Of a DNA stretch of 64,000 nucleotides, positions 56,901 to 62,676 are shown piece by piece. Every line of letters starts with the position of its first letter. Position 1 is the first letter of the stretch. The translations under genes and the position numbers were made by a program. The notes under the pieces are model-generated. The model saw only the letters and a program-made list of their open reading frames with translations, was not told where the DNA came from and ran no database searches. The stretch spans positions 1 through 64,000 of the forward strand of contig JAUIRK010000702.1 in assembly GCA_030549495.1 (NCBI GenBank), read 5' to 3'. Source of the stretch: Nectonema munidae (lineage: Eukaryota > Nematomorpha > Nectonematoida > Nectonematidae).

Positions 56901-59689
56901 GACCTAGAGGAATTAAAGCATCAAAATTTGGCAAAGGTTTTGAGAGATGAATTAATTGGTGAATTACGGTTCGTAAATAAGGTGGCACTATCGGTTAATT
57001 TTGACTGAATGCCATCACTAATAGAAACAACTCGGACGTACCACAACTTCTCATTTTATTTTCTCTATTCCATTTTTATTCACAATTATAATAATCTAAA
57101 AGTTTTCCCTCATTTCCAATGATTTAATGTGCGTAAGAGCAAAAATTACACTTTGAAGAATGAATTATCATTATGATACGCCTCGAATATGGGGTAAAAA
57201 AATTTGACAATTAAAATGGACAAAATATATAAATTAAAATACTTCGTTTCCTCAATTGATAGTGATGTTTTTTCAGCTTTATAGTTTCTAGGATCTAAAA
57301 AATAAAATCTTAAATAAAGAAAATAAATCAGTGCGTAAAGAAGCAAATCTCATAAGGAATAAATATATTTTCCCAACACCCTGAAGATTAGTTGTTAAAA
57401 GGTCGCAAGAAAAAATATTGCTTTATGATATGGGACTCAAAGTTTCATTAAATTGAACATAAAACAAGGAATAAATAAAGATAAATTATTAATATTTAAC
57501 CATCATTTATTATACGTACGATATGAATCAACAAAACACATTCTATAATTATAACATAAAAAAGTATACTGAATAGCAAATAACCGTTATAACGCAATAT
57601 TGCTTATAAAGCAGTATTTCCTTGGTTTGCATTTTTGTTTTTCAAACACTAACAAATTAACAAGTTGATATATATATACATCATTTCCACGTTTACAGCA
57701 ATTATGCATACCACTAAATAATAACAAATAACTGGTGACCTGACCATACATAGTTCGATGACAACAACCATTGTTGAAGAGTGTTTTAAGTAGAGCTACG
57801 TTGATTTGACCAGAATTTATCTCCGTAAAAAATCCTGGTTAAAAAGATATTCTGTTACTACACAACTGTTCAGCTCATCCGTTTTGAAAGCAAAATTAGC
57901 CCTACCTTTAAAAACCCAACCACTATCTTGATCCTGGCATTTGGCGACTTAAGAGTCCTAATAATTCCGAATAATTTTAAATTTTAATTTCAACATTTAT
58001 TTATATTATCAGATGTGTAGAACACGAATATGCAATTTATTTAAAAAAAAATTGAAATTTTATTTATTTATTTTATAGCTCTCATTTTTAGCAAAAAACT
58101 GTCAAAATATTCATGGTGTAAGACTCATTTTTAGCGCCAAAAAGTAACATTTAAAAAAATGCATCAAAACTCAATATTTTTCAAAATATAAAATATTGCA
58201 ATCAAATATAACGAATTTTACATCCTTCATTAAAAAAATAATAAAATAAATAATTTTAAGTTTTTAAGTAAAATTCGATCAAAAATATTAATTATTTGGA
58301 TTTTTGCAAACCGACCGTGGAAAACTAAAATATTTAATGTAAACTTTAGTATGACTACTTTAAATACATATAAAAATTCTCCTAACCGATAAATTGATAA
58401 ATTTCATTCTCAGTTACAGTTCAATGACCTCCATTTTAGATTCTATCACCATCAGTTCCATCGGAAATAAGGTACATATAAATTTTAAAAAATTTGAAAA
58501 CTTTTTTTGATCATGTAAAAAATTGACAAATATTAGCATACAATCTTTATATATTAGATTACTCTTTAAAGAAGAGAAAGTTTAAAAATAAGTTAATTTT
58601 AAATAATATAGTTTGTTTAGTAAAATTCAAAATCATCAAATTTGACATATAATGAAATAACAAATTCATATAATATTTGATAAATGTTGGAAAAATTCGT
58701 TCAAAATTCAATTATTGCAATGTAAAAAAGGTGCCCTCAATTATTTTGTCTTTTAGTTTGATTTTTTAATCATTTAAAACGTAAATCAGAGCACAAAAAT
58801 TTAAAAGTTCATAACAGTTGTTCTATTTTTCTCTTGGATAATACTAACATAAAATTTTGATTTTTAAAAAAGCCTAATTATTTATAATTTAACTAAAATC
58901 CAAAGTTTCACCACAGAGTAATTGACTAGTAGGAAAATAGTCAGCAAAGTGGAACTATTACAATGAATACTCGACATTAATGATTCAAAACATAACAAAA
59001 TTTTGCAATTTGGGTTATTGCTTTCTCTGAACCGATGCTCTTTAGATAGACAATTACTCTGTGAATTTATAACATGAAATATTCTTAATACATGTTAAAG
59101 AATGGTTTTTATATTATATAAGTATTTACTCATTCAGTGTTCTCTTTTGAATTTCATTTGTCTAGTCTTATAGAAGTTCTTTTATTTATATTTCCTTTTG
59201 ATACGTTTTTCAAAATAAAACCAAAAATCACATAAAATTAAAAAAAAATTATAATAAAAAAGAAGCATTTTTCCTGTTAAAAATATATACTTTTTGAGAA
59301 TTGTAACCTCTTATGCTTTTACACTACAATTGGTTAAAATAGTTCAAAGTCTAATTTAATATTTGAATTAAAGAAATAATACCGTTCTTTTAGTTATATT
59401 TCGAAACTAATGATTCGATAAATTGATTTGTAAATCCTGATTTGATTTGAATTTGATTTACAAATATATAATATCATTTTATTTATTTTGATCTGATTAC
59501 GTTTCAAAAAATTACTAGCAAACAGTGAAAAGGCAAAATTGATAAATACGACCATCCTCTTAGCTGAGTAAGAATATGGAGATTGGCAAATGATATGAAA
59601 AAATTGAAAATACTTTCTTCAGCTTCCACATGTTTTTCTTTCTTTTCTTTCTTTGTATCATGACTCCGTTTACTTTTTTTTTCTCCCAT
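23956..59689 (-). CDS. SART1: SART1 / Snu66, U4/U6.U5 tri-snRNP-associated splicing factor (20 exons)
   Basis: SART1/Snu66 is a nuclear component of the U4/U6.U5 tri-snRNP needed for tri-snRNP joining to the pre-spliceosome. The gene was recognised by stepwise similarity to the human protein from the charged N-terminus to the C-terminal [15 protein letters not shown] block. Twenty exons (listed separately) add to 2241 nt, about 746 residues, against 800 in human. Splice phases agree at every junction. Landmarks: HIND motif around residues 37-54 ([18 protein letters not shown]), acidic/basic helical region about 85-210, [14 protein letters not shown] in exon 15, [19 protein letters not shown] and LSHRFHGK in exon 18. 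All reading frames are intact, so it is probably functional. Introns range from 55 bp to 5.6 kb and hold most transposons of this region. Least certain are the exon 6 donor and exon 10. Confidence 0.93.
24033..24154 (-). CDS. SART1: SART1 exon 19
   Basis: Encodes [20 protein letters not shown] then [16 protein letters not shown], matching human LLKKMSSSDTPLGTVALLQE and KQKAQKTPYIVLSGSGK. Acceptor TTGTTTTTAG lies just 34 bp from a hAT insertion. Donor AAT|GTACCA, phase 2 out. Confidence 0.94.
24189..26309 (-). mobile_element. hAT DNA transposon in SART1 intron 18 (ZBED5-like)
   Basis: Left end CAGTGGTTCCCAACC at 24189. The right end GGTTGGGAACC stops at 26309 and lacks the last four bases of the repeat. 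CTCTAAAA lies left of it and CTAAAA right of it, consistent with an 8-bp duplication trimmed by a small deletion. The inner arms GCGACCCC / GGGGTCGCGACCC also match. The transposase remnant is on the same strand as SART1. Confidence 0.85.
24602..26114 (-). pseudogene. hAT transposase, ZBED5-like, decayed
   Basis: Blocks run in the order expected for ZBED5/FAM200-type hAT transposases. The BED-like N-terminus is [12 protein letters not shown] and [13 protein letters not shown] (25875-26114). The catalytic start is [20 protein letters not shown] (25444-25662). The middle is [20 protein letters not shown] (25155-25343). The C-terminus is [20 protein letters not shown] (24602-24853). The blocks lie in different frames with several stops and gaps, so it makes no working transposase. 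The expected CVVC of the finger reads CVVY. Confidence 0.82.
26737..26901 (-). CDS. SART1: SART1 exon 18
   Basis: The most conserved exon: [36 protein letters not shown], against human EKDGYKPDVKIEYVDETGRK and [16 protein letters not shown]. Acceptor TTATCAAG, donor GAA|GTACTT, phase 0 both sides. Confidence 0.96.
27146..29255. repeat. Satellite array, 92-bp unit, 23 copies, in SART1 intron 17
   Basis: The unit starts CCTCGTACAAAAACGCGTA and ends GACTTCACAATTAAT. Unit starts recur every 92 bp from 27146 to 29170, with one 1-bp deletion near 27747 and one 1-bp insertion near 28750. Copies are about 97 % alike; the last (29170) is diverged and shortened. Recurrent variants are GCGTATACT/GCGTACACT, AAAACACG/AAAGCACG and ATTCAGAG/ATTGAGAG. 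92 is not a multiple of 3 and no long ORF crosses units, so it is noncoding. Confidence 0.97.
29398..29552 (-). CDS. SART1: SART1 exon 17
   Basis: Encodes [20 protein letters not shown] then YNGPLTDFK, matching human YCIEDKMAIDDKYSRREEYR and GFTQDFK. Acceptor TAATCAAG, donor AAG|GTATTT, phases 1 in and 0 out. Confidence 0.93.
29553..30829. other. SART1 intron 16, no repeat recognised
   Basis: AT-rich; no ORF, MITE end or tRNA seen. Confidence 0.45.
30830..31121 (-). CDS. SART1: SART1 exon 16
   Basis: The longest exon, starting with an acidic Ser-rich stretch ([14 protein letters not shown]). Ends [20 protein letters not shown], matching human EPIVNRGLAAALLLCQNKG. Acceptor AAATTTAG, donor AAAG|GTATCT, phases 0 in and 1 out. 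Confidence 0.93.
31450..31490 (+). mobile_element. Left end of a CAGNGGCGCA-family MITE
   Basis: GTGAGCGCATCCTTAAAATT then ATCGG and a 12-base G run resemble the left end of the element at 54557 (CAGAGGCGCACATACTCAAAATTATTGGGG). The other end was not found. It lies in SART1 intron 15. Confidence 0.5.
31809..32024 (-). CDS. SART1: SART1 exon 15
   Basis: Begins [10 protein letters not shown] and includes [16 protein letters not shown], matching human VFNATSEFCRTLGEIPTYG, then an acidic tail. Acceptor TTTAAAG, donor AAG|GTGATC, phase 0 both sides. Confidence 0.93.
32580..33640 (+). mobile_element. Fossil reverse-transcribing element, unclear family (copy 1)
   Basis: In SART1 intron 14, opposite in strand. 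Plus-strand frames show reverse transcriptase features ([14 protein letters not shown] in the fingers region, a DDILI palm motif) and an RNase H-like VFSDAT. It is broken many times and no LTRs were found. It appears related to the fossil at 47640. The family is open: Ty3/DIRS-like or another retroid group. Confidence 0.5.
34129..34277 (-). CDS. SART1: SART1 exon 14
   Basis: Acidic start ([12 protein letters not shown]) then a charged helix [20 protein letters not shown] and IVNTGAIK, in the place of the human acidic region and LEKGRRLRQ helix. Canonical donor AAG|GTATGT, phase 0 out. The acceptor may be at 34277 or 9 nt downstream. Both keep the frame. Confidence 0.85.
34652..34669. mobile_element. 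Right end of a hAT-type MITE
   Basis: AACGTTGAGAACCACTC reads on the other strand as GAGTGGTTCTCAACGTT, a typical hAT end like that of the MITE at 37975. The left end could not be placed with confidence. It lies in SART1 intron 13, whose remainder (34278-35608) shows nothing else. Confidence 0.4.
35609..35658 (-). CDS. SART1: SART1 exon 13
   Basis: A 50-nt exon encoding [16 protein letters not shown]. Acceptor TTCTTTTAG, donor AAGA|GTATTA. Phases 2 in and 1 out fit both neighbours. This is a poorly conserved part of the protein, so support rests on splice signals, phase and the charged composition. Confidence 0.65.
35659..36915. other. SART1 intron 12, no element resolved
   Basis: Contains a 10-base G run at 36040-36049 and a short (CA)n at 36248-36260. 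No gene or element boundary is resolved. Confidence 0.4.
36916..37028 (-). CDS. SART1: SART1 exon 12
   Basis: Encodes [20 protein letters not shown], matching human VTFKKTKRRVKKIRKKEKE. Acceptor TTTTTAG, donor AAA|GTTAGT, phases 0 in and 2 out. Confidence 0.9.
37975..38251. mobile_element. hAT-type MITE, 277 bp, SART1 intron 11
   Basis: Ends TAGTGATTCTCAACC and GATTGAGACCCACTA are inverted repeats. The flanks TTTTAAAG (37967-37974) and TTATAAAG (38252-38259) agree at 7 of 8 bases. Inner arm GGGGCGCATGCG is near the right end. No coding capacity. Confidence 0.85.
38437..38496 (-). CDS. SART1: SART1 exon 11
   Basis: Encodes [20 protein letters not shown], aligned with human QSLSTVGPRLASEYLTPEEM. 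Acceptor TTTTTTTTAG, donor ATG|GTATAT, phase 0 both sides. Confidence 0.9.
39278..39547. mobile_element. hAT-type MITE, 270 bp, SART1 intron 10
   Basis: Ends CAGTAGTGGGATTCAA and CTGAATCCCACTACTG are nearly perfect inverted repeats, with inner AGCCGGTTATG and CCGGTGCGAGCCGGC. The flanks GTTATAAC (39270-39277) and GTTTTAAC (39548-39555) agree at 7 of 8. Confidence 0.88.
39851..41097 (+). mobile_element. hAT remnant with transposase C-terminus, SART1 intron 10
   Basis: Ends TAGTGATGGGACGATT and (reversed) TAGTCGGGAACGATT are imperfect inverted repeats, and both arms carry repeated ATCGTATCGGAA motifs. The interior codes for the hAT dimerisation region: [13 protein letters not shown] (40403-40714 frame), then after one frameshift [17 protein letters not shown]. 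The rest of the transposase is gone. The duplication is unclear: GTCCCGAC on the left has a near copy overlapping the right end. Confidence 0.78.
41868..41925 (+). repeat. Short dispersed repeat, second copy of the 8053-8112 segment
   Basis: GGACTATAAGAAAGTGTATG then CATTTATATATTT matches the segment after the G tract at 8025. Boundaries are unknown. Confidence 0.45.
42093..42151 (-). CDS. SART1: SART1 exon 10 (tentative)
   Basis: Placed by phase and spacing: a 57-bp intron ending TTTAAG, then 59 nt ([19 protein letters not shown]), donor TAC|GTATAT. Phases 1 in and 0 out fit both neighbours and the length fits the human gap, but residue similarity to human is weak. The true exon could lie elsewhere in the following 3.6 kb. 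Confidence 0.45.
42209..42281 (-). CDS. SART1: SART1 exon 9
   Basis: After a 55-bp intron ending TTCTTCAAG, encodes [20 protein letters not shown], matching human SILSKYDEELEGERPHSF. The frame differs from exon 8, which confirms the intron. Likely donor TTAG|GTTCTT, phases 0 in and 1 out. Confidence 0.86.
42337..42479 (-). CDS. SART1: SART1 exon 8
   Basis: Encodes [20 protein letters not shown] then PVYDPLNND, matching human VNLVDKERAEKNVELRKKK. Acceptor TATTTAG, donor CAA|GTGTGT, phases 1 in and 0 out. Confidence 0.92.
43351..43453 (-). CDS. SART1: SART1 exon 7
   Basis: Encodes [18 protein letters not shown] then [13 protein letters not shown], matching human YSARDLQGLTVEHAIDSF and REGETMILTLKDK. 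Acceptor TTATTTAG, donor AAAA|GTAATT, phases 0 in and 1 out. Confidence 0.92.
44128..44217 (-). CDS. SART1: SART1 exon 6 (3' end uncertain)
   Basis: Starts after ACATAG with [19 protein letters not shown], like human AKLLEEMDQEFG. Exon 7 requires phase 0. In-frame donors that fit are AAT|GTCAGA (end 44128, given here) and TCA|GTATGC (end 44065). The stronger-looking A|GTAAAG at 44172 and AAG|GTCATC at 44148 give phase 1 and would need an unseen microexon. Confidence 0.6.
45089..45527. mobile_element. hAT-type MITE with a nested MITE, SART1 intron 5
   Basis: Left end CAGGGGTGCGTAAA and right end AATTCCCAAACTCTG. The flanks ATTTAGAG (45081-45088) and ATTTCGAA (45528-45535) agree at 6 of 8. A segment of about 45279-45413 inside it, ending GATTAATCCTCCCATATCTA, is the reverse of the TAGTGATGGGACGATTAATC end of the hAT at 39851, so a MITE of that family appears inserted in it. 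Confidence 0.65.
46090..46136. mobile_element. Probable MITE end with G tract
   Basis: A 12-base G run (46090-46101) is followed by CCCCCCTTAAAACCGCCACTA, which on the other strand is TAGTGGCGGTTTTAAGGGGG, a hAT-like terminus. The partner end was not found. Confidence 0.35.
46260..46356 (-). CDS. SART1: SART1 exon 5
   Basis: Encodes [20 protein letters not shown] then [12 protein letters not shown], like human KIKTLGEDDPWLDDTAAWIE and KDLAEKR. Acceptor TTTCATAG, strong donor AGA|GTGAGT, phases 2 in and 0 out. Confidence 0.9.
47640..48740 (+). mobile_element. Fossil reverse-transcribing element, unclear family (copy 2)
   Basis: In SART1 intron 4, opposite strand. In order, plus-strand frames show reverse transcriptase ([25 protein letters not shown], a [12 protein letters not shown] palm segment), a connection/thumb region, RNase H (VFVDATPSG) and a final LNPADAPF motif. 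It is broken many times, probably old, and no LTRs were found. The PMGV, DATP and LNPAD combination recalls hepadnaviral polymerase, while NPAD also occurs in BEL/Pao elements, so the class is not settled. Confidence 0.6.
49175..51290 (-). mobile_element. hAT transposon remnant, ZBED5-like, SART1 intron 4
   Basis: Ends GAGTGGTTCACAAAC and (reversed) CAGTGGTTTTCAAACTGG are inverted repeats. The flanks AGCTTGAA and AGCTAAGG agree at 5 of 8. The minus strand at 50333-50629 encodes [17 protein letters not shown] and [20 protein letters not shown], the catalytic start of ZBED5-type hAT transposases (usual LQLDESTD). A SINE has inserted at about 50752. Little else of the transposase remains. Confidence 0.75.
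50752..50925 (+). repeat. tRNA-derived SINE, second family, copy 2 (inside a hAT)
   Basis: Head GGGTGGCATGGCAGGTTGGTT with a B-box-like GATTCGATTCC, body TTTGACATAAGCGGTACATC, tail ACACACCGACAGTACCTTT. It is close to copy 3 at 55283. Confidence 0.75.
51474..51503. mobile_element. Right end of a CAGNGGCGCA-family MITE
   Basis: CTCCCCAAATTTTGAGGATG then TGCGCCTCTG is, on the other strand, CAGAGGCGCACATCCTCAAA, the same terminus as at 54557. The other end was not identified. Confidence 0.55.
51830..51948. repeat. Start of SART1 intron 4, duplicated at 62545-62676
   Basis: This 119-bp stretch ends at the exon 4 donor and reappears at 62.55 kb in the same orientation with a few substitutions and one 12-bp length difference. 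Confidence 0.85.
51949..52075 (-). CDS. SART1: SART1 exon 4
   Basis: Encodes [19 protein letters not shown], matching the human REELREKLAAAKEKR helix. Acceptor TTTGTTAG, donor TTGA|GTATCT, phases 1 in and 2 out. The adjacent intron start is duplicated at 62.5 kb. Confidence 0.88.
52076..53502. other. SART1 intron 3, downstream part, no gene seen
   Basis: AT-rich; short acidic open pieces near 53130-53200 ([10 protein letters not shown]) lack splice-site support. Confidence 0.4.
53511..54195 (+). mobile_element. Internally deleted hAT, 685 bp, SART1 intron 3
   Basis: Perfect 8-bp duplication GTGTGTAC (53503-53510 and 54196-54203). Terminal repeats TAGGGTGTCCAC and GTGGACACACTA. Subterminal CCCCGGGGAAT motifs occur once on the left and at least twice on the right. 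The open frame 53558-53959 encodes a charged stretch and the hAT dimerisation motif [15 protein letters not shown], followed in another frame by [15 protein letters not shown]. The catalytic core is missing, so it is non-autonomous. Confidence 0.9.
54557..55707 (+). mobile_element. Non-autonomous hAT (CAGNGGCGCA family), 1151 bp, SART1 intron 3
   Basis: Perfect 8-bp duplication TGTTCGAT (54549-54556 and 55708-55715). Ends CAGAGGCGCACATAC and (reversed) CAGGGGCGCACACC, followed by an 18-base G run at 54583-54600. No transposase is found. A SINE is nested at about 55283. Related single ends lie at 31450, 51503 and 60259, so this is a family in the genome. Confidence 0.9.
55283..55460 (+). repeat. 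tRNA-derived SINE, second family, copy 3 (inside a hAT)
   Basis: GGGTGGCATGGCAGATTGGTT head, GATTCCTCATCGATAC, then TTTGACATAAGCGGTACACC and tail ACACACGCTGCACCTTACC. Shares most positions with the copy at 50752, with a short AATTTGAACGAATTTCG insertion. Confidence 0.78.
55926..56002 (-). CDS. SART1: SART1 exon 3, second half of HIND motif
   Basis: Encodes [13 protein letters not shown], nearly identical to human [13 protein letters not shown], then an acidic linker. Acceptor TTTTTTAG, donor AAAG|GTGAAT, phases 2 in and 1 out. Confidence 0.92.
56003..57242. other. SART1 intron 2, no element recognised
   Basis: AT-rich; an open frame at 56621-56878 (minus) has no domain signal. Confidence 0.4.
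57243..57294 (-). CDS. SART1: SART1 exon 2, first half of HIND motif
   Basis: Acceptor TTTTTTAG, donor AA|GTATTT, phases 1 in and 2 out. Encodes [15 protein letters not shown], matching human SLSIEET. HIND motifs bind the ubiquitin-like protein Hub1/UBL5. Confidence 0.88.
57740..57970 (+). pseudogene. Possible pogo/Tigger-like transposase remnant, SART1 intron 1
   Basis: This patch is GC-richer than the intron around it. A plus-strand frame reads [14 protein letters not shown], similar to the catalytic LLLDNCSAHP segment of pogo/Tigger/jerky transposases, here with His in place of the catalytic Asp. The rest is decayed. A short match like this may be coincidence. Confidence 0.3.
57971..59613. 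other. SART1 intron 1, 5' part, no gene seen
   Basis: Very AT-rich; nothing recognised. Any intronic enhancer could not be identified from sequence alone. Confidence 0.4.
59614..59689 (-). CDS. SART1: SART1 exon 1 (start codon)
   Basis: The ATG at 59687-59689 opens a Lys/Glu-rich N-terminus ([19 protein letters not shown]), like the start of human SART1. Donor A|GTATTT, phase 1. No in-frame upstream ATG was seen. Confidence 0.82.
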
Positions 59690-59709
59690 ATTTTAAATAA
59701 AAAGGAATA

Positions 59710-59712
59710 CCT
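59710..59712 (-). promoter_or_regulatory. Possible 3' splice acceptor in the 5' UTR
   Basis: TTTTTAG ends at 59711 on the minus strand, 21 nt before the SART1 ATG. It could join an upstream UTR exon or accept a spliced leader, which some copepods use. In this AT-rich sequence chance is also possible. Confidence 0.25.
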
Positions 59713-59859
59713 AAAAATTTTTAGAACAGGATTATTTTGCTTTTAATTTAAAATATGAATGAAAAAGATTATGAAACAAGTTAAATAAAATAGAACTTTA
59801 AAGGAGTATTCTTTTAAAATGGTATTTAAAATTCGTCTAATGAAAAAAATGAACTAATA

Positions 59860-60030
59860 TCAGTCACTGAGCAAAGCAGATGAAGTATGTAGGGAGAAGT
59901 GGAGAGCGTCACTGAAACTTTTGCCGAACGCAACACTAAAACTTTTGCTCTCAGGCACCATTTGCCATAGGCCGACATTCGAAGATTTGACATGGGTCGC
60001 CACATTAGCAGGTGAGGGCCTGGACCATGA
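59860..60030. repeat. GC-richer segment of unknown nature
   Basis: A minus-strand frame (WSRPSPANVATHVKSSNVG) covers it, but the sequence has repeated AACTTTTGC units and no domain I recognise. It may be part of a dispersed repeat. Confidence 0.3.
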
Positions 60031-60224
60031 ATATATAGGATTTTGATACCAACTTACTAAGTTAACAATAAATTCAAAATGTGAATCGAATAAACAAGAT
60101 GTAATTAATATAAATTCACAAGCAATTAAAATGCACACTTAATTCTTATTACTTTACTTGTTTTACGGTTGAGTTTCACACAAATTCTTTTAAAATAAAT
60201 TTAAAAATTATAAAAAAAGTTTAC

Positions 60225-60259
60225 CTCACCCCCAATAATTTTATGGATATGCGCCCCTG
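60225..60259. mobile_element. Right end of a CAGNGGCGCA-family MITE
   Basis: CACCCCCAATAATTTTATGG then ATATGCGCCCCTG is, reversed, CAGGGGCGCATATCCATAAA, like the left end at 54557. The partner end is not identified. Confidence 0.55.
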
Positions 60260-60875
60260 ACGAATACATATTGACATTATACACAGATACGCTGAAATAC
60301 TCAAGTCTCAAAAACAGCGGTATAGCCCATTTAGAGTTTTAAAAAATTTATTTAGAAAAAAGAAAAAGCATTATAAAATTTTTTGAAGATCATCAATGAA
60401 GGAAAACGTTTAATGATTAAATATTGCGTTTTTCAAAAATGATTTTGACTGTGATTAAGAAGTTCTTCCTTTCGAATGAAAAATCGTTAAACCGTGAGCA
60501 TATCAGCTATGATTACGATTATAATTTCACTAAGATGGATAGGAAATTTTGAGAATTTTTAATTGGTGACAGTTAATAAAACTGTCACAGATGTCAATAT
60601 GTGAAAATTTATTCACTATCAGAATAATTTTATAATTTGAATTGAATTTGACCATCTTTTTCCTTTGACGGGAAAGAGAGAGTCTTTTAGATGATAAAGT
60701 GGACAATTTTTTGTAAGTGACCAATTAACATCACAAATGATTTCATGAGGAAAATAACTTTTCAACTGGGATTGGTTAACAAATATTCTGACCGAATATC
60801 TGTTCATATCACCTGATAATAAAACATATGTTACGAATTAAAAAAGATTAAGATCATAAAGAAAAATCTCTAATA

Positions 60876-62300
60876 CAGAGGTCTCAAATCGAAAGTACAT
60901 GTACTCCTAGTGGTACATTGGTACTCTTCAGTGGATACATTGAATCCGAGAGAAAACCACATTTATTGTTTTGATTTAGAAATCTTTTTCATTTATCGTT
61001 TTACTATTGGTATGTGTAGGTAGAATTTTGTGTGCCATTTTCTAAGAAAAGTTTTTTCCTTTCTTCATCTTAGGAAATTAACTTACATTGAATAAAAAAA
61101 TAGCTTAGATTTTCAACTGTTTGTACCTTGTCAAAAAACACTGGAAAATGGCTAATTAAAGTCAAGCCTTTTCACTCGACATCTCAAAAGAGCTCATTCG
61201 GAGTTCAAAGACCAAGATCTAGTCTTTTTCAAGAGTAGAAAATAAGTGTTACAAAAATAAGATTGAAACCAAGTGGCAGGTTTTTCCAACAAACAAGTGC
61301 AGCAATGAAAGCATCCTATGAAGTTTCACTACTGATTGCCAAAAAAAGCTCATACCATTGGACAAGAACTAATTTTTCACTTGCAAAATAAATAGAATAC
61401 TATCTCCTTGAAGATCAATTAGCAAAAAAGCTCAACTCTATCTTTCTGTCAAACAACACAGATCAACGACGAAATGAAGAAGTGTCATTTGATATTTTTA
61501 ACAAAGTGATTAGTGAGATTTCTATGTCTGAAACAGGATTTATAATACAACTTGACGAGTTCACAGATGTAACAAATTGTGTTCAGTTATTAATATTTGT
61601 TCGAAATGAAGAGTTCTCGATGAATGCAACACTAAAAGTAACTACTAAAGGAGATGAAATCTTACAAATTGTGCATTCTTATTTTAAGCAACATGGTTTA
61701 AAATGGGAAAATCTAAAAGGATACACAACTGATGGGGCAACAGCTATGTTAGAAGGACAGTCTGATTTAAACCTCGTGTCATGGAAGTGGTTTCTCATAT
61801 GAAATTTATTCATTGCATGATCCATCGATACGCTTTTTCTTTCAAGTCCTTCCTGTTGAACTAGCCAGTGTGTTATCAGTGGTGGTCAAGAAGGTTAACC
61901 ATGTTAAAGGGGTTCTCAGTCGGCTATTCAAACTTGTGTGAAGATTTTTGAGGAAATGTGTTGGCTTTTTAGAGGTAATGTCACAAAACGTGCCTATGAG
62001 CTTCATAGACAATTGCTAGAGTTTTTTCAATATTCCCACAACTACCAAAGTTTTGTCACTTCCTCAAAAGAAAATACTTTCGTTGTTAAAAATGCTTACC
62101 TTATTGATATATTAATTGCTCAATATGCAAAGCAGGGAATGTCAAAAAAATATCCAGTCTGACACATTGTCTATTTTTTAAATTAATCCACAATCCGATA
62201 CCAAAAACATCGCAAAATTAGCTACAGAACACCTAACGAATCTTGAAGAAGAAACGTGTGGCTATTTCCCAAGGTGAAGACTAAATGATATATCTCGGAA
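60876..62300 (+). mobile_element. hAT transposon remnant, ZBED5-like, plus strand
   Basis: A CAGAGGTCTCAAATC end-like motif lies at 60876. The right end was not resolved, so the end given is only the limit of recognisable coding sequence. The interior encodes a ZBED5-type transposase in several frames. Confidence 0.7.
61290..62162 (+). pseudogene. hAT transposase, ZBED5-like, decayed
   Basis: Pieces in order: AAMKASYEVSLLIAKK before 61380, then IQLDEFTDVTNCVQLLIFVR, LKWENLKGYTTDGATAMLEG (61482-61802), an IHCMIHRYAF piece, and a later helical block (61938-62162). This is the layout of ZBED5/FAM200-like hAT transposases, with DEFTD where DESTD is usual. Frames change at least twice, so it is dead. 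It is distinct in sequence from the copies at 24189 and 49175. Confidence 0.75.
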
Positions 62301-62544
62301 ATCTTTTTACAGCTAATGCTCATGTGTTACAGGTTGGGTGGGTATGCAAGAGAAGTTAGTGGTAGAGTTGCAACATTATGATTCTGCATGTGATATTTAC
62401 TTTGAGAAAAAAATTATGATTTTTGGTTTTAGATTTGAAATTCATACAATGACCTGAACCTGCTATTCGAGGATTATTATTATTTCCATCAACGTGACTT
62501 TGTGAAAGATCAATTCAAAATATAGATCAATTGATTTTGATTAG

Positions 62545-62676
62545 AAATATTCATATTTTATAGTTTTTAAAAATAGAAGTTTGAGCAATTAAAAAATAAT
62601 TCCCAATTTTTATAATATTGAGAGGGTGAAAAATAAGTTTTGAATTATAATAATCAAAAGATAAGATAAGGGATAT
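62545..62676. repeat. Diverged copy of the SART1 intron 4 start
   Basis: Matches 51830-51948 from AAATATTCATATTTTATAG to ATAATCAAAAGATAAGATAA, with an extra 12 bp in the middle. The donor GT is not preserved here. Confidence 0.85.

Noticed and set aside
57146-57346. Small stand-alone gene
   Set aside because: Only the middle is SART1 exon 2; the rest is flanking intron.
59860-60138. 92-codon minus-strand protein
   Set aside because: It shows internal repetition and no domain; more likely a repeat than a gene.
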